Below are positions 32,788 through 42,474 of a DNA stretch of 64,000 bases, in pieces. Each line of letters starts with the position of its first letter. Within the stretch, counting starts at the first letter, position 1. The DNA is from Schizochytrium sp. TIO01. Lineage: Eukaryota; Sar; Bigyra; Thraustochytrida; Thraustochytriidae. The stretch spans positions 5,317,048 to 5,381,047 of the forward strand of contig SMSO01000031.1 of assembly GCA_004764695.1 (NCBI GenBank), in the 5' to 3' direction. The notes beneath the pieces were generated by a model. The model did not search any database. It saw nothing but the letters and a program-made list of their open reading frames with translations, and was not told where the DNA came from. A program made the translations under genes and the position numbers.

Positions 32788-34659
32788 TTAGATCAGCAAG
32801 CCGATATAACAAGGCGAGGAGTGGGTCTGAATATTTTGTAAGAGCTGGGGCTTGAGAATACTATCACCAGGCCCACGCGGTAGTTTCCAGAGTCGAAGAG
32901 CATGATCATCCCCAACACTAGCAAGAGCAATAGTTCCATCGGCAACACGAACAGGAGAAAGGCCAGCCACCATGGTGGCATGAGCCTCTCGAGATTTGTC
33001 AGACTCCCATTTAGAGCTTGACGCACGGTGAAGTCGAAGCTTCCTTTCACTTGCTTGATAATCGTGGGCTGCACCTGATGGATCCTGCAGAGGCGTAGCG
33101 CCAAAGCTCGTGCAATCACCAATAGCCTTCCACATGCGAGGGTCCCAAATACGAATCCATCCGCCGAGGTTGTCAGAATTTGCGTTGAACGAGTCCAGAG
33201 GGACCCCTCCTCCTGCTGCAAGCCAAGGTAAGCCGCCGGGTACATCATCCATGGGCCCCCAACAAACCGTGAGAACAGCCGCTCCTGTTGACAGACGAGC
33301 GACCTTACCATCCGAATTACTGCTCCGTGGATCAATAACGTAAACCATTTCGTCATCTCCACCAGTTGCAAAGCACGCACTTGAGGGTGGTGGTGCTACT
33401 TGCTGTCTTTGCTGCGAGAATGCCCCCTCTGAGCAAGTCGCATGAGCTACTGACTGGAATCCATTGACTGCTTGCTGACCAGAACTTGACCAGGAACAGC
33501 AGCGAACAGCATAAGAGTGGCTCTCAAATTCACGAATGCACCCCGCATCAGGACGGTGAAGATCCCATAAACACGACTTCCAGTCACCGCCACCGGAAAG
33601 CAGCGTCCCACTACCGATTTCAACCTCGCAACACGTAACAAAGTCGGTATGATGCTCTAAAGTTGCTTCTTGATTAAAATTCCAGGACAAAGACCCGTGT
33701 TTTAACGGAACCAAACTCTCTGCCTTCCACACTTTGAGTGAACGGTCGCGGGAACCGCTCACAATAATTGGTCGTGTTGTCTCACCTAACACAGAAGCAC
33801 TGTGGGGCCAGGTACTGAGACATGTAATGCCCTCAGAATGAGCATAGCGCAAGTCTGCATTGACCTGAATACTTTGTAGAGTTGGTCCGCTGGCGTGTCC
33901 ATATGCGTACATGGACAGCGAACCTGATGATCCACCTGTGACTACATACTGGCTATCAAAGTTGCGAAATGGGTCATCGCTTGGTAAACGAAGCATTGAT
34001 GCACAGGTAAATGTTGCGGAGTTGTCCATCTTGGTACGTCGACAGGATTGGAAAAAACCGCTTGCATTTGCTTCAAATAAATCTAACTCATTCGATTGAC
34101 TGTGGTGGCTAATACGAGAACCAACAAGGAGCGTTGACGGTGGGGCTAATGTATAGGACGCACCCTGGACGGCTTTAGCTTGCACAGGTGCTGATGCTGG
34201 TACAGGAGCAGTCAAAGGCACTGCTGGTGGGTCCACAACTTGGGCGGAGACTTGCGCTGAGCTTGGCTTAGCAGCAATATCGGCAGCAGCAATCTCCTCT
34301 TCCGTACGAAGGTCAATAAGTGGAGGTGATCCAGGACGCGCTTCCCCTGAACGGAATCGATTAACAATCTCAGCGATCTCGTCCTTGGTAGTCATTTGGG
34401 CTTCAACTTCTGGGTGAAGTGTCACATAGTCCGCAATAGATTTACGTAGATTGTGATTTGCAAATAGGATGCGACTTGGAAGTGGGAAACCGGTCATTGG
34501 CGAGGTCACTTCAGCATCGCGGCAGCTGCGAAACCATTCTTCCATTGCAGCGCGTTCGTAAGTATGACCATCAGCAGCTACAACAGGGTCTCGCATCACT
34601 GTCTGCAGAATGGGACACGTCCAATTCTCAAGGTCTGCAGCATTCCTACTTTGCTGCAT
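32788..34659 (-). CDS. U-box and WD40-repeat protein, probable E3 ubiquitin ligase
   Basis: 623 residues. The N-terminus (about 10-85) is a U-box: WTCPILQTVMRDPVVAADGH, TYERAAMEEWF, SPMTGFPLPSRILFANHNLR. U-boxes recruit ubiquitin-charged E2 enzymes. A low-complexity Ala/Pro linker (about 125-180) follows. The rest (about 215-620) is a WD40 propeller with blades ending in GSRDRSLKVWKA, GGGDWKSCLWDL, GGDDEMVYVIDP, GGWIRIWDP and GDDHALRLWKL; it probably binds substrate. The order U-box then WD40 recalls Prp19, but the U-box is closer to the CHIP/WDSUB1/plant PUB type, and no Prp19 coiled coil is seen. It may be a WDSUB1-like ligase with the domains in the reverse order. The start is ATG 34657-34659. 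Confidence 0.85.
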   Translation of the reverse strand: MQQSRNAADLENWTCPILQTVMRDPVVAADGHTYERAAMEEWFRSCRDAEVTSPMTGFPLPSRILFANHNLRKSIADYVTLHPEVEAQMTTKDEIAEIVNRFRSGEARPGSPPLIDLRTEEEIAAADIAAKPSSAQVSAQVVDPPAVPLTAPVPASAPVQAKAVQGASYTLAPPSTLLVGSRISHHSQSNELDLFEANASGFFQSCRRTKMDNSATFTCASMLRLPSDDPFRNFDSQYVVTGGSSGSLSMYAYGHASGPTLQSIQVNADLRYAHSEGITCLSTWPHSASVLGETTRPIIVSGSRDRSLKVWKAESLVPLKHGSLSWNFNQEATLEHHTDFVTCCEVEIGSGTLLSGGGDWKSCLWDLHRPDAGCIREFESHSYAVRCCSWSSSGQQAVNGFQSVAHATCSEGAFSQQRQQVAPPPSSACFATGGDDEMVYVIDPRSSNSDGKVARLSTGAAVLTVCWGPMDDVPGGLPWLAAGGGVPLDSFNANSDNLGGWIRIWDPRMWKAIGDCTSFGATPLQDPSGAAHDYQASERKLRLHRASSSKWESDKSREAHATMVAGLSPVRVADGTIALASVGDDHALRLWKLPRGPGDSILKPQLLQNIQTHSSPCYIGLLI

Positions 34660-35691
34660 TGTTTCAGAAACTCCGTTTGGATCCTATCAAAGTGTGCTCT
34701 CGCAACTTGTGCGCTGCGAAAGCTGCGTTTCAGAAGCCCGCAAGTAAACTTCAGAGCTCTAATCAACAGTGATTACGGTCGAGGAAGGAAGCGAACTCCC
34801 AACTCCGCACACGAGCTCGGTCAGCAACAACCTAAGCCAAACGAGAGACCTCCTTTCAAGAATCCAACGCTACAAACGCGTCAGGTAACCCTTCTCAACA
34901 CACGCAAGTTGACCACGAGAGAGTTCGCAGTAAAGTCGAGAGAAACAGATCTGAGAGAGAAATATGATTGTGCAGAAGAGTTGTCCCTTAGAAAGATTCC
35001 CTGTGTTCCCATCTATGTGTGTCCTGACACGGACTCATTTTCCCAAATGTGTGTCATGATACAGACTCATTCTGTGTTTTGTTGAGCTTCTCTGCACATC
35101 TGAGGTAACGGCGCCGTTAAGACACCATGAAGCCTTTATCCTGGGTTTGTTTGAAGCTGTGTTTACGGGGTTGTGGAGTATTCATAGCTAAGCTAAGCTT
35201 TGCATATTTAATTTTGGATGTAGAAGTAGAACTATGGATGTATATAAATCTATAAGATCAAAATGTAGCAAATCTGTTGTATTTGTCCTGCCTTGAAATT
35301 CAGAATTGTACGTTGACAACTGTGACTCCATTTAAGTAGGGGAAATGAATGCAGATTGGATGCAGAGTGATCATCTTTACTTTTCACTTTAGGCTTAACA
35401 GATTCGTACCAAGTTGAGCAACGCAGATTTTAATCTTTCGGGTGAGATAATGAAAATTAGGAGTATTTAAAAAATTGTTTTAGAATGCTTAGGCATACTA
35501 GGAATAGTATTTTCCACCACGAGCTCTCCAAAACCCAATCGAAAAGCTTTCTGGCCGCCTGCTCAATTCTTAAAAAGGAGAGCCTAGCGAGTTAGAGAGA
35601 CCTGGAACGGAGGCATTCAGAAGAGAACCAGTTGTCTCTTTTCCTGCGAGGAGTGTGAAGAGAGTTTTTGCCAACTCATCGCTCGTGCTTC
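34660..35691. other. Divergent promoter region, U-box/WD40 and SMU1
   Basis: About 1 kb between head-to-head genes. A 173-codon open frame on the plus strand starts inside the U-box gene and has no recognisable content; I treat it as chance. A TATATAAA-like string occurs at about 35239-35247, roughly 450 bases before SMU1. Confidence 0.5.
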
Positions 35692-37401
35692 ATGGAGGTG
35701 GACGCCAACGAAGTGCTGCGCGTTGTGCTGCAATTTTTGCAGGAAAGCGGACTCGAAAAGACAGCATTGGCTCTCGAAGAAGAAGCCAATGTGCAGCTGA
35801 ATGTGGTGAACGACCTCTCCAAAATCGAGGCTCTAATTCTGGGGAAGGACTGGTCCAGTACGTTCCAAAGTCTCAAGCGATGCCAGCTGCCTCCAGATGT
35901 GATGTGGAAACTCTACGAGGAGACGCTTGGAGACCTTGTAGATCAGGGCCAAGAATTAGCTGCTAAAGAAATCTTACGAGAAAGTGAAGACTTGGCTGCA
36001 CTAAAACGAGAAGACGGATTGCGATTTGATGAACTCCAGGATCTGGTGTATCAAGCACACAGCGCTCCTCGCAGACGAAGACAACAGCTCAGCGAGAAAG
36101 ACCTTGAAAAGGGCCGCGGCAGACTTGCAAAGAGCGTTTGCGCGTGCCTCACAGAGGCTGGGCCTTCACAGCTCTTGCAGCTTATGAGCGAGGCTCTTGC
36201 TTTTCGCGGCGAGCTTCATATAGGTTCTGACGAGGATGAAAAATCGAGGAAGAGAAAGCGACGAACTCCGTCTTTGTTCTCTAACTCTAAGGAGACGCTT
36301 GCCTCGCAACTTAAACGCGCACGAAAACGTGGTTTGATTAAGGAAAATGGTCCAGACGAGGAAGGTGGCGCTGGAAAGAAAATACTGAATGCGTATGCAG
36401 AGATCAATATGGGCCCGGAGGTTACAGTAAACACAGCATGTATCACCTGGGACGGACACAGTGCTATTACTGGCACAGCAGATGGCTTTATTGAGGTTTG
36501 GAACCTCTCCAATGGTGCATTACGTAAGGATTTGATTTACCAGCAAGAAGATAATATCATGATGCACAAAAAGGCAATTCTTGGTCTTTGTGCAAGCCGA
36601 GACGGGCAGCGTCTTGCGAGTACGTCAATCGACGGTACCGTGTCAATATGGGATATTGTCAAAGGCAAGCGTCTGGAAAGGATTAAGCGTGCCCATGGGA
36701 GTAAAGTTCCAGTACATTGCGTAGAATTTTCTTCGTGTGGTTCCCGTATAGCCACTGGGGGAGGCGATTATACAGTTCGTGTTTTCAGTGCAGAAACCAG
36801 CAACCTTGTTCAAACATTGCGCGGTCCGCAAGCACAGGTCAATGCAGTGTGCTTCGTAAGTGGTACAAAGTATGTCGCAAGCGGATCGAGTGACCACAAG
36901 ATCTTTGTGTGGGATGTTCGGTCTGCTCAGGTGGTTATTGAGTTCAGCCTTGATGGCCCAGTTCTAGGTCTTATTGCTTCAGAATGGGAAGGGCGGACAG
37001 TTCTTCTGGCTACGACGCGCTCATCAAAGCTCTCCCTTGTGGTCGGTGCTAGCACAGACCAAAATCAGAGAGATGATCAGATGAAGTTTCAGCGGATTGA
37101 CTTGCCGTGCCCAAATGAACGTACACAATTTATCTCAGGTGGTTTTGCGCAAGATATGCCATCCACGATCTGTGCCGTGGCTGAAGATGGGCATATTTAT
37201 TTCTTTAAAGTAGAAAAACCGCGTCCTGATTTTGATTTCGGCACTGCAAGTATTGCAGATATCCGCTCTAGCATTGCCGCTGCAGGATCTACGGCCATTG
37301 AAGGAGAAGCTTTAGGACTAGCACATTCACCTTTTGGGTTGCGTGCTCGCGTGGCAGTTCTGCTTGGTGGGGGTAAGGTAAAACTCTTACGAGGAAATTA
37401 A
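35692..37401 (+). CDS. SMU1: Spliceosomal WD40 protein SMU1
   Basis: 569 residues from ATG 35692 (the first in-frame ATG). It begins with a LisH motif (about 4-36: NEVLRVVLQFLQESGLEKTA) and a CTLH region (to about 95), then a basic KSRKRKRRT segment that may act as a nuclear signal. A WD40 propeller follows (about 250-560), with TADGFIEVWNLSNGALRKDL, a close match in motif and position to human SMU1, then SIDGTVSIWDI, GGDYTVRVFS and GSSDHKIFVWDV. SMU1 works with RED/IK in the spliceosomal B complex and affects alternative splicing. It is a little longer than the animal protein (513) because of the basic linker. The LisH-CTLH-WD40 order also occurs in other families, but the SMU1-specific blade makes this the best call. 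Confidence 0.9.
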   Translation: MEVDANEVLRVVLQFLQESGLEKTALALEEEANVQLNVVNDLSKIEALILGKDWSSTFQSLKRCQLPPDVMWKLYEETLGDLVDQGQELAAKEILRESEDLAALKREDGLRFDELQDLVYQAHSAPRRRRQQLSEKDLEKGRGRLAKSVCACLTEAGPSQLLQLMSEALAFRGELHIGSDEDEKSRKRKRRTPSLFSNSKETLASQLKRARKRGLIKENGPDEEGGAGKKILNAYAEINMGPEVTVNTACITWDGHSAITGTADGFIEVWNLSNGALRKDLIYQQEDNIMMHKKAILGLCASRDGQRLASTSIDGTVSIWDIVKGKRLERIKRAHGSKVPVHCVEFSSCGSRIATGGGDYTVRVFSAETSNLVQTLRGPQAQVNAVCFVSGTKYVASGSSDHKIFVWDVRSAQVVIEFSLDGPVLGLIASEWEGRTVLLATTRSSKLSLVVGASTDQNQRDDQMKFQRIDLPCPNERTQFISGGFAQDMPSTICAVAEDGHIYFFKVEKPRPDFDFGTASIADIRSSIAAAGSTAIEGEALGLAHSPFGLRARVAVLLGGGKVKLLRGN

Positions 37402-38572
37402 GTTACTAATAGCAAAGCTTCGCTCTCAAAAATTCACATTTATTCGCCTGACTAGCTCTTAGCTGGGCTGCTCGCCACAAATGCGTACCTAGTTATTTCC
37501 CCATTTTGCTTTGCTGCGTCTTTTGCTCAATATTCACTACACATTTACTCACCACATAGACAAGAAGGCCTATGTATAGCATAATCGATAGAAACTCTTT
37601 TCTTCCAAATCCGCTCTATAAAAAACAAAACGTTGACAATATTTAGCATAACATGCCGGTTCTTCTCTAGCTAGTTGCCACCTAAGGTATTAGCACTCCG
37701 TTACGTTGACTTGCTCACTTCTTTCTGCCTTTTGGCCAGTCTATAGACTGTAAAGTCGCCAAGTTCCGGTGGTGTCATTCTGCACCTTAAAGTGAGACCA
37801 AGTCGTCCAGACTTACACAAATCCTGCGCACAAGATTGGTGATCTCCTGCTTCATATCATATCACTCTTCAAGCGGCCAAAGCTGCGCTAAATTGGGCCT
37901 CTCAGTCGCGCAGTCCCCAATTTTCACGAGCAAGAAGAGGCCCATCCGATTAAACGGTTTGCTAAAATTAGCACCTTAAAGTAACTGCTATAAGCATCCT
38001 AAGCAATATGTGGCATTAAGGTGGGGTGCGCAACGGACGTCGAGCTCCTCAATCATTCTACAAAACGCTGCAGACTCTGATTGACAAGGTACGAGAGTTT
38101 TCGGTGTAGCGAAGGCGGGCTTTGTGGCTCTTCTGGAGCGCTGTCCGTGATGCATTGTAGGCTTGGGCTCCATGGCGTGAGCATTGCAGGCGCGACGTTG
38201 GTAGCTTCGGCCACAGTGCAGAGGAGGTACAGTAGAGGTGCCGGCTCATTGGCTTTGGTTCATTAGCTCTTTATGTCTCTCTTTCTTTTGCTATGTGTAC
38301 TTACTTCAAAGAACCTGTCGAAAGTGGGAGCTGCAACTGGAGTGTTGGCCAAGTTTTGGGCCTGCTTGCGACGACGAAGAACTCCACCAGAAGTACTTCT
38401 AAATAGAATTTAAACGTGGAAACTAACATGGATGATTCGACTAACCCTGATGATTTGACAAAATGACATTGGAACTTCCACAGGTCTTTGTAAAAAGAGG
38501 TACCTTTAAACAGCCACGGCTCCCTGCACCTGAACTTTAGAGCAGTCTTTAGCTCCTAAACAGAAGAAGACG
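37402..38572. other. Spacer between SMU1 and centrin
   Basis: Non-coding. Short open frames on both strands at about 37990-38270 are not recognisable. The right end is the centrin promoter and leader. Confidence 0.6.
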
Positions 38573-39229
38573 ATGAGCCGTATGCAGCGAAAGAACAAAA
38601 AATACACTGAGGGCCGCCCTGGCCTCAGTGAGGACGAGATTGAGGAGATCCGTGAAGCTTTTAACTTGTTCGATACAGATGGCTCCGGTACTATTGACCC
38701 CAAGGAGCTCAAGGCTGCCATGCAATCTCTCGGCTTTGAGGCTAAGAACCAGACCATCTATCAGATGATTGGTGACATTGACAAGGACGGCAGTGGCTCT
38801 ATTGACTTTGAAGAGTTCCTCGATATGATGACCGGTAAGTTGTCCCATGTTTCTTACTGTTTTTTAATTTATTGCACAGAGAGGAAAATGCAAAGGTTAG
38901 TATCTTAATGTTTTGTGGCGCGATTGACTGACCAGATCTGTGTTGCATGATCCTTTTTTTTTTTTTTTCTGTTCTGCGATATTAATTCTGTAGCTAAAAT
39001 GAGCGATAAGGATTCCCGTGAAGATATCATGAAGGTGTTTAACCTCTTTGATGATGACAACACGGGGAAAATCTCGCACCGCAACTTGAAGCGTGTGGCA
39101 CATGAGCTCGGAGAGACTATGACTGATGCTGAGCTGTTGGAGATGATCGAGCGTGCTGATACCGACAACGATGGTGAGATTAACTTCGAAGAGTTTTACA
39201 GCATCATGGTGAAGAAGCAATTTGCGTAA
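38573..39229 (+). CDS. CETN: Centrin (two exons, one GT-AG intron)
   Basis: Exon 1 is 38573-38834 and exon 2 is 38994-39229, separated by a 159-base intron (38835-38993). The donor is GTAAGT and the acceptor TGTAG follows a T16-17 tract. Splicing yields 165 residues and restores the centrin-specific joint [13 protein letters not shown] across the junction (phase 1). Four EF-hands are visible: [36 protein letters not shown] and [12 protein letters not shown]. Loop 3 is weakened (His/Asn at its end), as is common. Centrin is a calcium-binding component of basal bodies and centrosomes. The N-terminal basic stretch [10 protein letters not shown] and the length (about 165-170 in the family) distinguish it from calmodulin (149). 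It implies a flagellate or centriole-bearing cell. Confidence 0.95.
38835..38993 (+). other. Spliceosomal intron in centrin
   Basis: Donor GTAAGT, poly-T stretch near 38953-38969, acceptor TAG. It is the only intron I can prove in the window, because removing it joins two halves of a conserved protein exactly. Confidence 0.93.
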
Positions 39230-40452
39230 ATACTCTCCTTCTGCCAGTTAGCTACCTAGCCTGGGAGGTTGGTTCGTTTATTTTTTTTTGCAAACTGCAA
39301 TCGCCGGCGCGGCAGCGGCTGCCTGTCCTTATCTCTTCTCCTTTCCACCTTTCTCACATCATCCCTTCCCTTTATATCTGATACAGTAATCACACAAAAC
39401 TTCTCTCTTTGTTGCCTTGTCCACTTAAATGTGATTGTTTTTCTTTGCTTGTAGCCATAAATTATGTGCAGGTTGGTCCTGTTCGTGTGAAGCAGCACTT
39501 GTGTCATGTAAGTAAGGTTGTCAATATGACTCTCTTGCATAGTCAAATTATTGGTGTCATTGTCATGAGGGTATTGTGCATATTTGCTTAGACAATTGTT
39601 TTGCACAATATTAGTCACAGATTGTTCAACCACATGCTCTTAGGTAACCTGACCGACCTCGTTTTTTGTTTTGTACAATCATCCTTTAGACTTGAAATGG
39701 GTTTTGATTTTGCCTTCATGTTAAAAACGACCACCAAAATGCACTTATGATTTATTGCGTGAATGAGTGCAGCACAGCACAGGCGCAACAACATTTTCGG
39801 TCTCATCCTTTCGTCAAATGCGACGTTTTTCCAATGCAAGTAAGAAGTCTTCATCTGATTCCAACATTAGATTTAGCACTGTTTATGCACATCCTAACAC
39901 TTCTGGCAAAAGAGAAAAAAATGAACCCTTAGTAAAAAAATTAAAAAAATTGAAGTCATGATGATCTAAACGTGCATAGGAAAATAAATTTATTGATTTA
40001 ACATGAGGAGCTGATCGACTAGATCTCTTTTTTGAGCGGTCAGATCCCCTCCGCCGCACTCATCTCTAAGCTAGCACCATCTCCACCATCCCGCACATTC
40101 ATGCTGCCCTTCCTCCTCATGCCTGATTCTGTCCGGGCCATGTCGGCGGTTGGGCCAGCTGTCACTCTTTGTTTCCAAGAATAACCGAGGAGCCCATAGT
40201 AGGCTATAGAGGAGCCATAAAATGGAGAATGGGATTGGATACAGTGGAACAAATACTTAGAAAGTAGAGAAATAACGACGGTAAGTGGAGCAAATGGCCA
40301 GATCAGAGAACACTCGATCGAACATCGGTAATGATTTGATCGCTTGACGGACGAACGATTTGGCAATCAAATCCGCAGCGAAGCAACACCGGGCGGCTCA
40401 AGAAAACTCGGATTGGGGTTGGGCACGAGATTAAGAGGGTTCGTAAGTCAAG
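39230..40452. other. Spacer between centrin and small membrane protein gene
   Basis: AT-rich centrin 3' flank, then a GC-richer 5' flank from about 40030. No recognisable coding content. Confidence 0.6.
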
Positions 40453-40935
40453 ATGCGGTTCTTGACGTGGGCACTTCTGCTGGCGATGGTGGCGATCGCC
40501 GCATCGTGGACGAGCGTGGAGGCGCGCCGTGTAACCAAGGAGGCAAGTCGCGAAGAAGACGGCACCGACGATGAGGAGCTGGCTAAGCTGCTCAAGGAGA
40601 CCGACTTTGTGAAGATGCTAGAAATCACAGCGGAGAAAAATGACAAGAAGCTGGAGGAGTTGCACCATCGTCTCGAGAGCGAACTCGCTCGCGTGAACAA
40701 GCACTTTGAGGAGATGCTCGATAAGATCCACGAGAGCGAGCAGAACATTGAGAAGAATCTTGAGAAAGTTGAGCTGTCCGTCATGGGTAAGGTCCAGACT
40801 GCACAGCAAAAGGCAGCGGAGTCCCAGGGATCCTGGAAGCTTCCATTTATCATTCTTCTGGCGGCGCTGCTCGGCGTAGCGGGCTACTTCGCTCGCTTGT
40901 ATAGCAAGGCCACCAAGCACAGTCACTTCCTGTGA
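40453..40935 (+). CDS. Small type I membrane protein with lumenal coiled coil
   Basis: 160 residues that I do not recognise as a named family. Layout: signal peptide (about 1-24, MRFLTWALLLAMVAIAASW, cleavage probably near VEA), an acidic and then heptad-rich coiled coil (about 40-120, LEELHHRLESELARVNKHFE), one membrane segment (about 128-149, LPFIILLAALLGVAGYFARL) and a short tail SKATKHSHFL. The arrangement resembles the stalk and anchor of L-type lectins or other early-secretory cargo receptors, without the lectin domain. ATG 40453 is supported by the signal peptide directly after it. It is likely a real gene, because both hydrophobic ends and the heptad pattern are coherent, but its function is unknown. 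Confidence 0.75.
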   Translation: MRFLTWALLLAMVAIAASWTSVEARRVTKEASREEDGTDDEELAKLLKETDFVKMLEITAEKNDKKLEELHHRLESELARVNKHFEEMLDKIHESEQNIEKNLEKVELSVMGKVQTAQQKAAESQGSWKLPFIILLAALLGVAGYFARLYSKATKHSHFL

Positions 40936-42474
40936 TTTTCATGAATAACGAACGAACCCAAGTCAATAAATTAGCTTGGGAGCACGCAGCGATAGGGGCT
41001 GATAGTCCGCAATCATTCCTGCATTGTTGCTCGCTTACTTATCCCACGACTTGCTCAAGCTACAGTTCATCTGCTCCTTCACGAATTCCATCAACACACA
41101 TTCACGAGAGTTTGTGCAGCTTCAAGCAGACGCCAAGCATGTTCCTTCAACCACTATCCATCATTCACTTTATCAATACTTACCCTTTAACCCATTCGCG
41201 CGTCGGCGCATTCTTAACGATGGCCACGTGCAACATTACTTTAGACACAACCTAAAACAAAAAGAGATAAAACTAGACTAAGCCAGTTATCCAATGATGG
41301 TATGCCCTCATATAGTCCATGGTCAGCATTTAAATAATGATATAATAGCCTTTTCGAGAGCGACTTTTTCGACTGCAATTGCGGCGACAGACAGAAACAG
41401 GTTAGTGTAAGCAGCAATTGTTTCCACAACCAGCATGGCGTTTATTCAATCTGCAGCCCTTGTTTAGGCCAACTATCACAATTTTATATTACAGTTTGGA
41501 AGAGTCTTCGCAAGACGTACAAGTGCTTATGGTCACTTTAAAGAAAATTAAAAATCCAACGTGTTGCTCAAGAGTCCATTCAATTTTCCTCATGGCATGT
41601 TGTAAACTATACTATACTAGTGTACCAAATATCCTTATATTCAACAAAAAGTTACAAACATCATGTGAACCTAACTATCTCTAAGCCTTCGAAAACCAAG
41701 GGTTTAAGAACACCTACACAAAGAGACAGGGAAAAAGCGTAATTCAAAAGGGGAGAAATAACGATCATTGAATTTTAAATTCCTAATAGTAGTAATTGGT
41801 GATGGGTCAGATGCAAGCTTGATGTCAACAACCCATTGATTTGCTTTTGGGACTGTTTCTTATCAGTTCAGCAAAGATAAGATTTAAGAGAAAACGTTTA
41901 ATGAAAATGCAGCCTCAGTCGTAGGTACCACATATAACGTCTAGTGAAATTGGCTGTGACAAAATGTTCTATGATTAGCATCATCGTAACAAACGAAATC
42001 ATACAATGCGCAGAAATAGCCTACACCTAACCAAACATTATGGCCTAGCTCGCTTGCGTGTTTCTTTTCTCATGACTCTGAAGAGCATCTTCAAAAAGAA
42101 CTACGGACCCCATATTGAGCTCAAGGGTTTCAGTATAGAACTCCGATGTGCAGAGCTGTCGAGTAATTTAGCAGTGCCTAGGTAGCTGTCAAAGTACAAA
42201 AGCGAGAAACCCGCTTGCCTTACCCTACCATGATTTGCCTTATCTTTCCGTTTTATAAAAAGAACCAATGCGCATGTCAGTGCAACGCGATCCACTAACT
42301 ACAATGCTGTATGATAGACTTCCAACCGAGCAGCTAGTGCTAGGAAGCATCCTTGGGGGTAAAGGAAACGCATGTGACAGAAGGGTCGAGTAGCATTGTG
42401 GTACGAGAGTAGGGAAGATACAATGGCCACATAAGGGGGGGGGGGGGCTACATTGTTAGCTCGCCAACAGCATT
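40936..42474. other. Gene-free spacer between convergent 3' ends
   Basis: No coding content recognised. A G13 run lies at 42435-42447, next to the desaturase stop codon. Confidence 0.65.
42435..42447. repeat. Poly-G (13) tract
   Basis: Thirteen consecutive G on the plus strand (poly-C in the desaturase transcript's 3' region). Such tracts are often mis-sequenced. Confidence 0.85.

Noticed and set aside
34564-35085. 173-codon plus-strand frame between the U-box/WD40 and SMU1 genes
   Set aside because: Overlaps the start of the U-box gene on the other strand, has no domain, and has composition unlike neighbouring genes.
40453-40935. p24/emp24 cargo receptor assignment for the small membrane protein
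   Set aside because: No GOLD domain and no FF/KK tail motif; only the general topology agrees.
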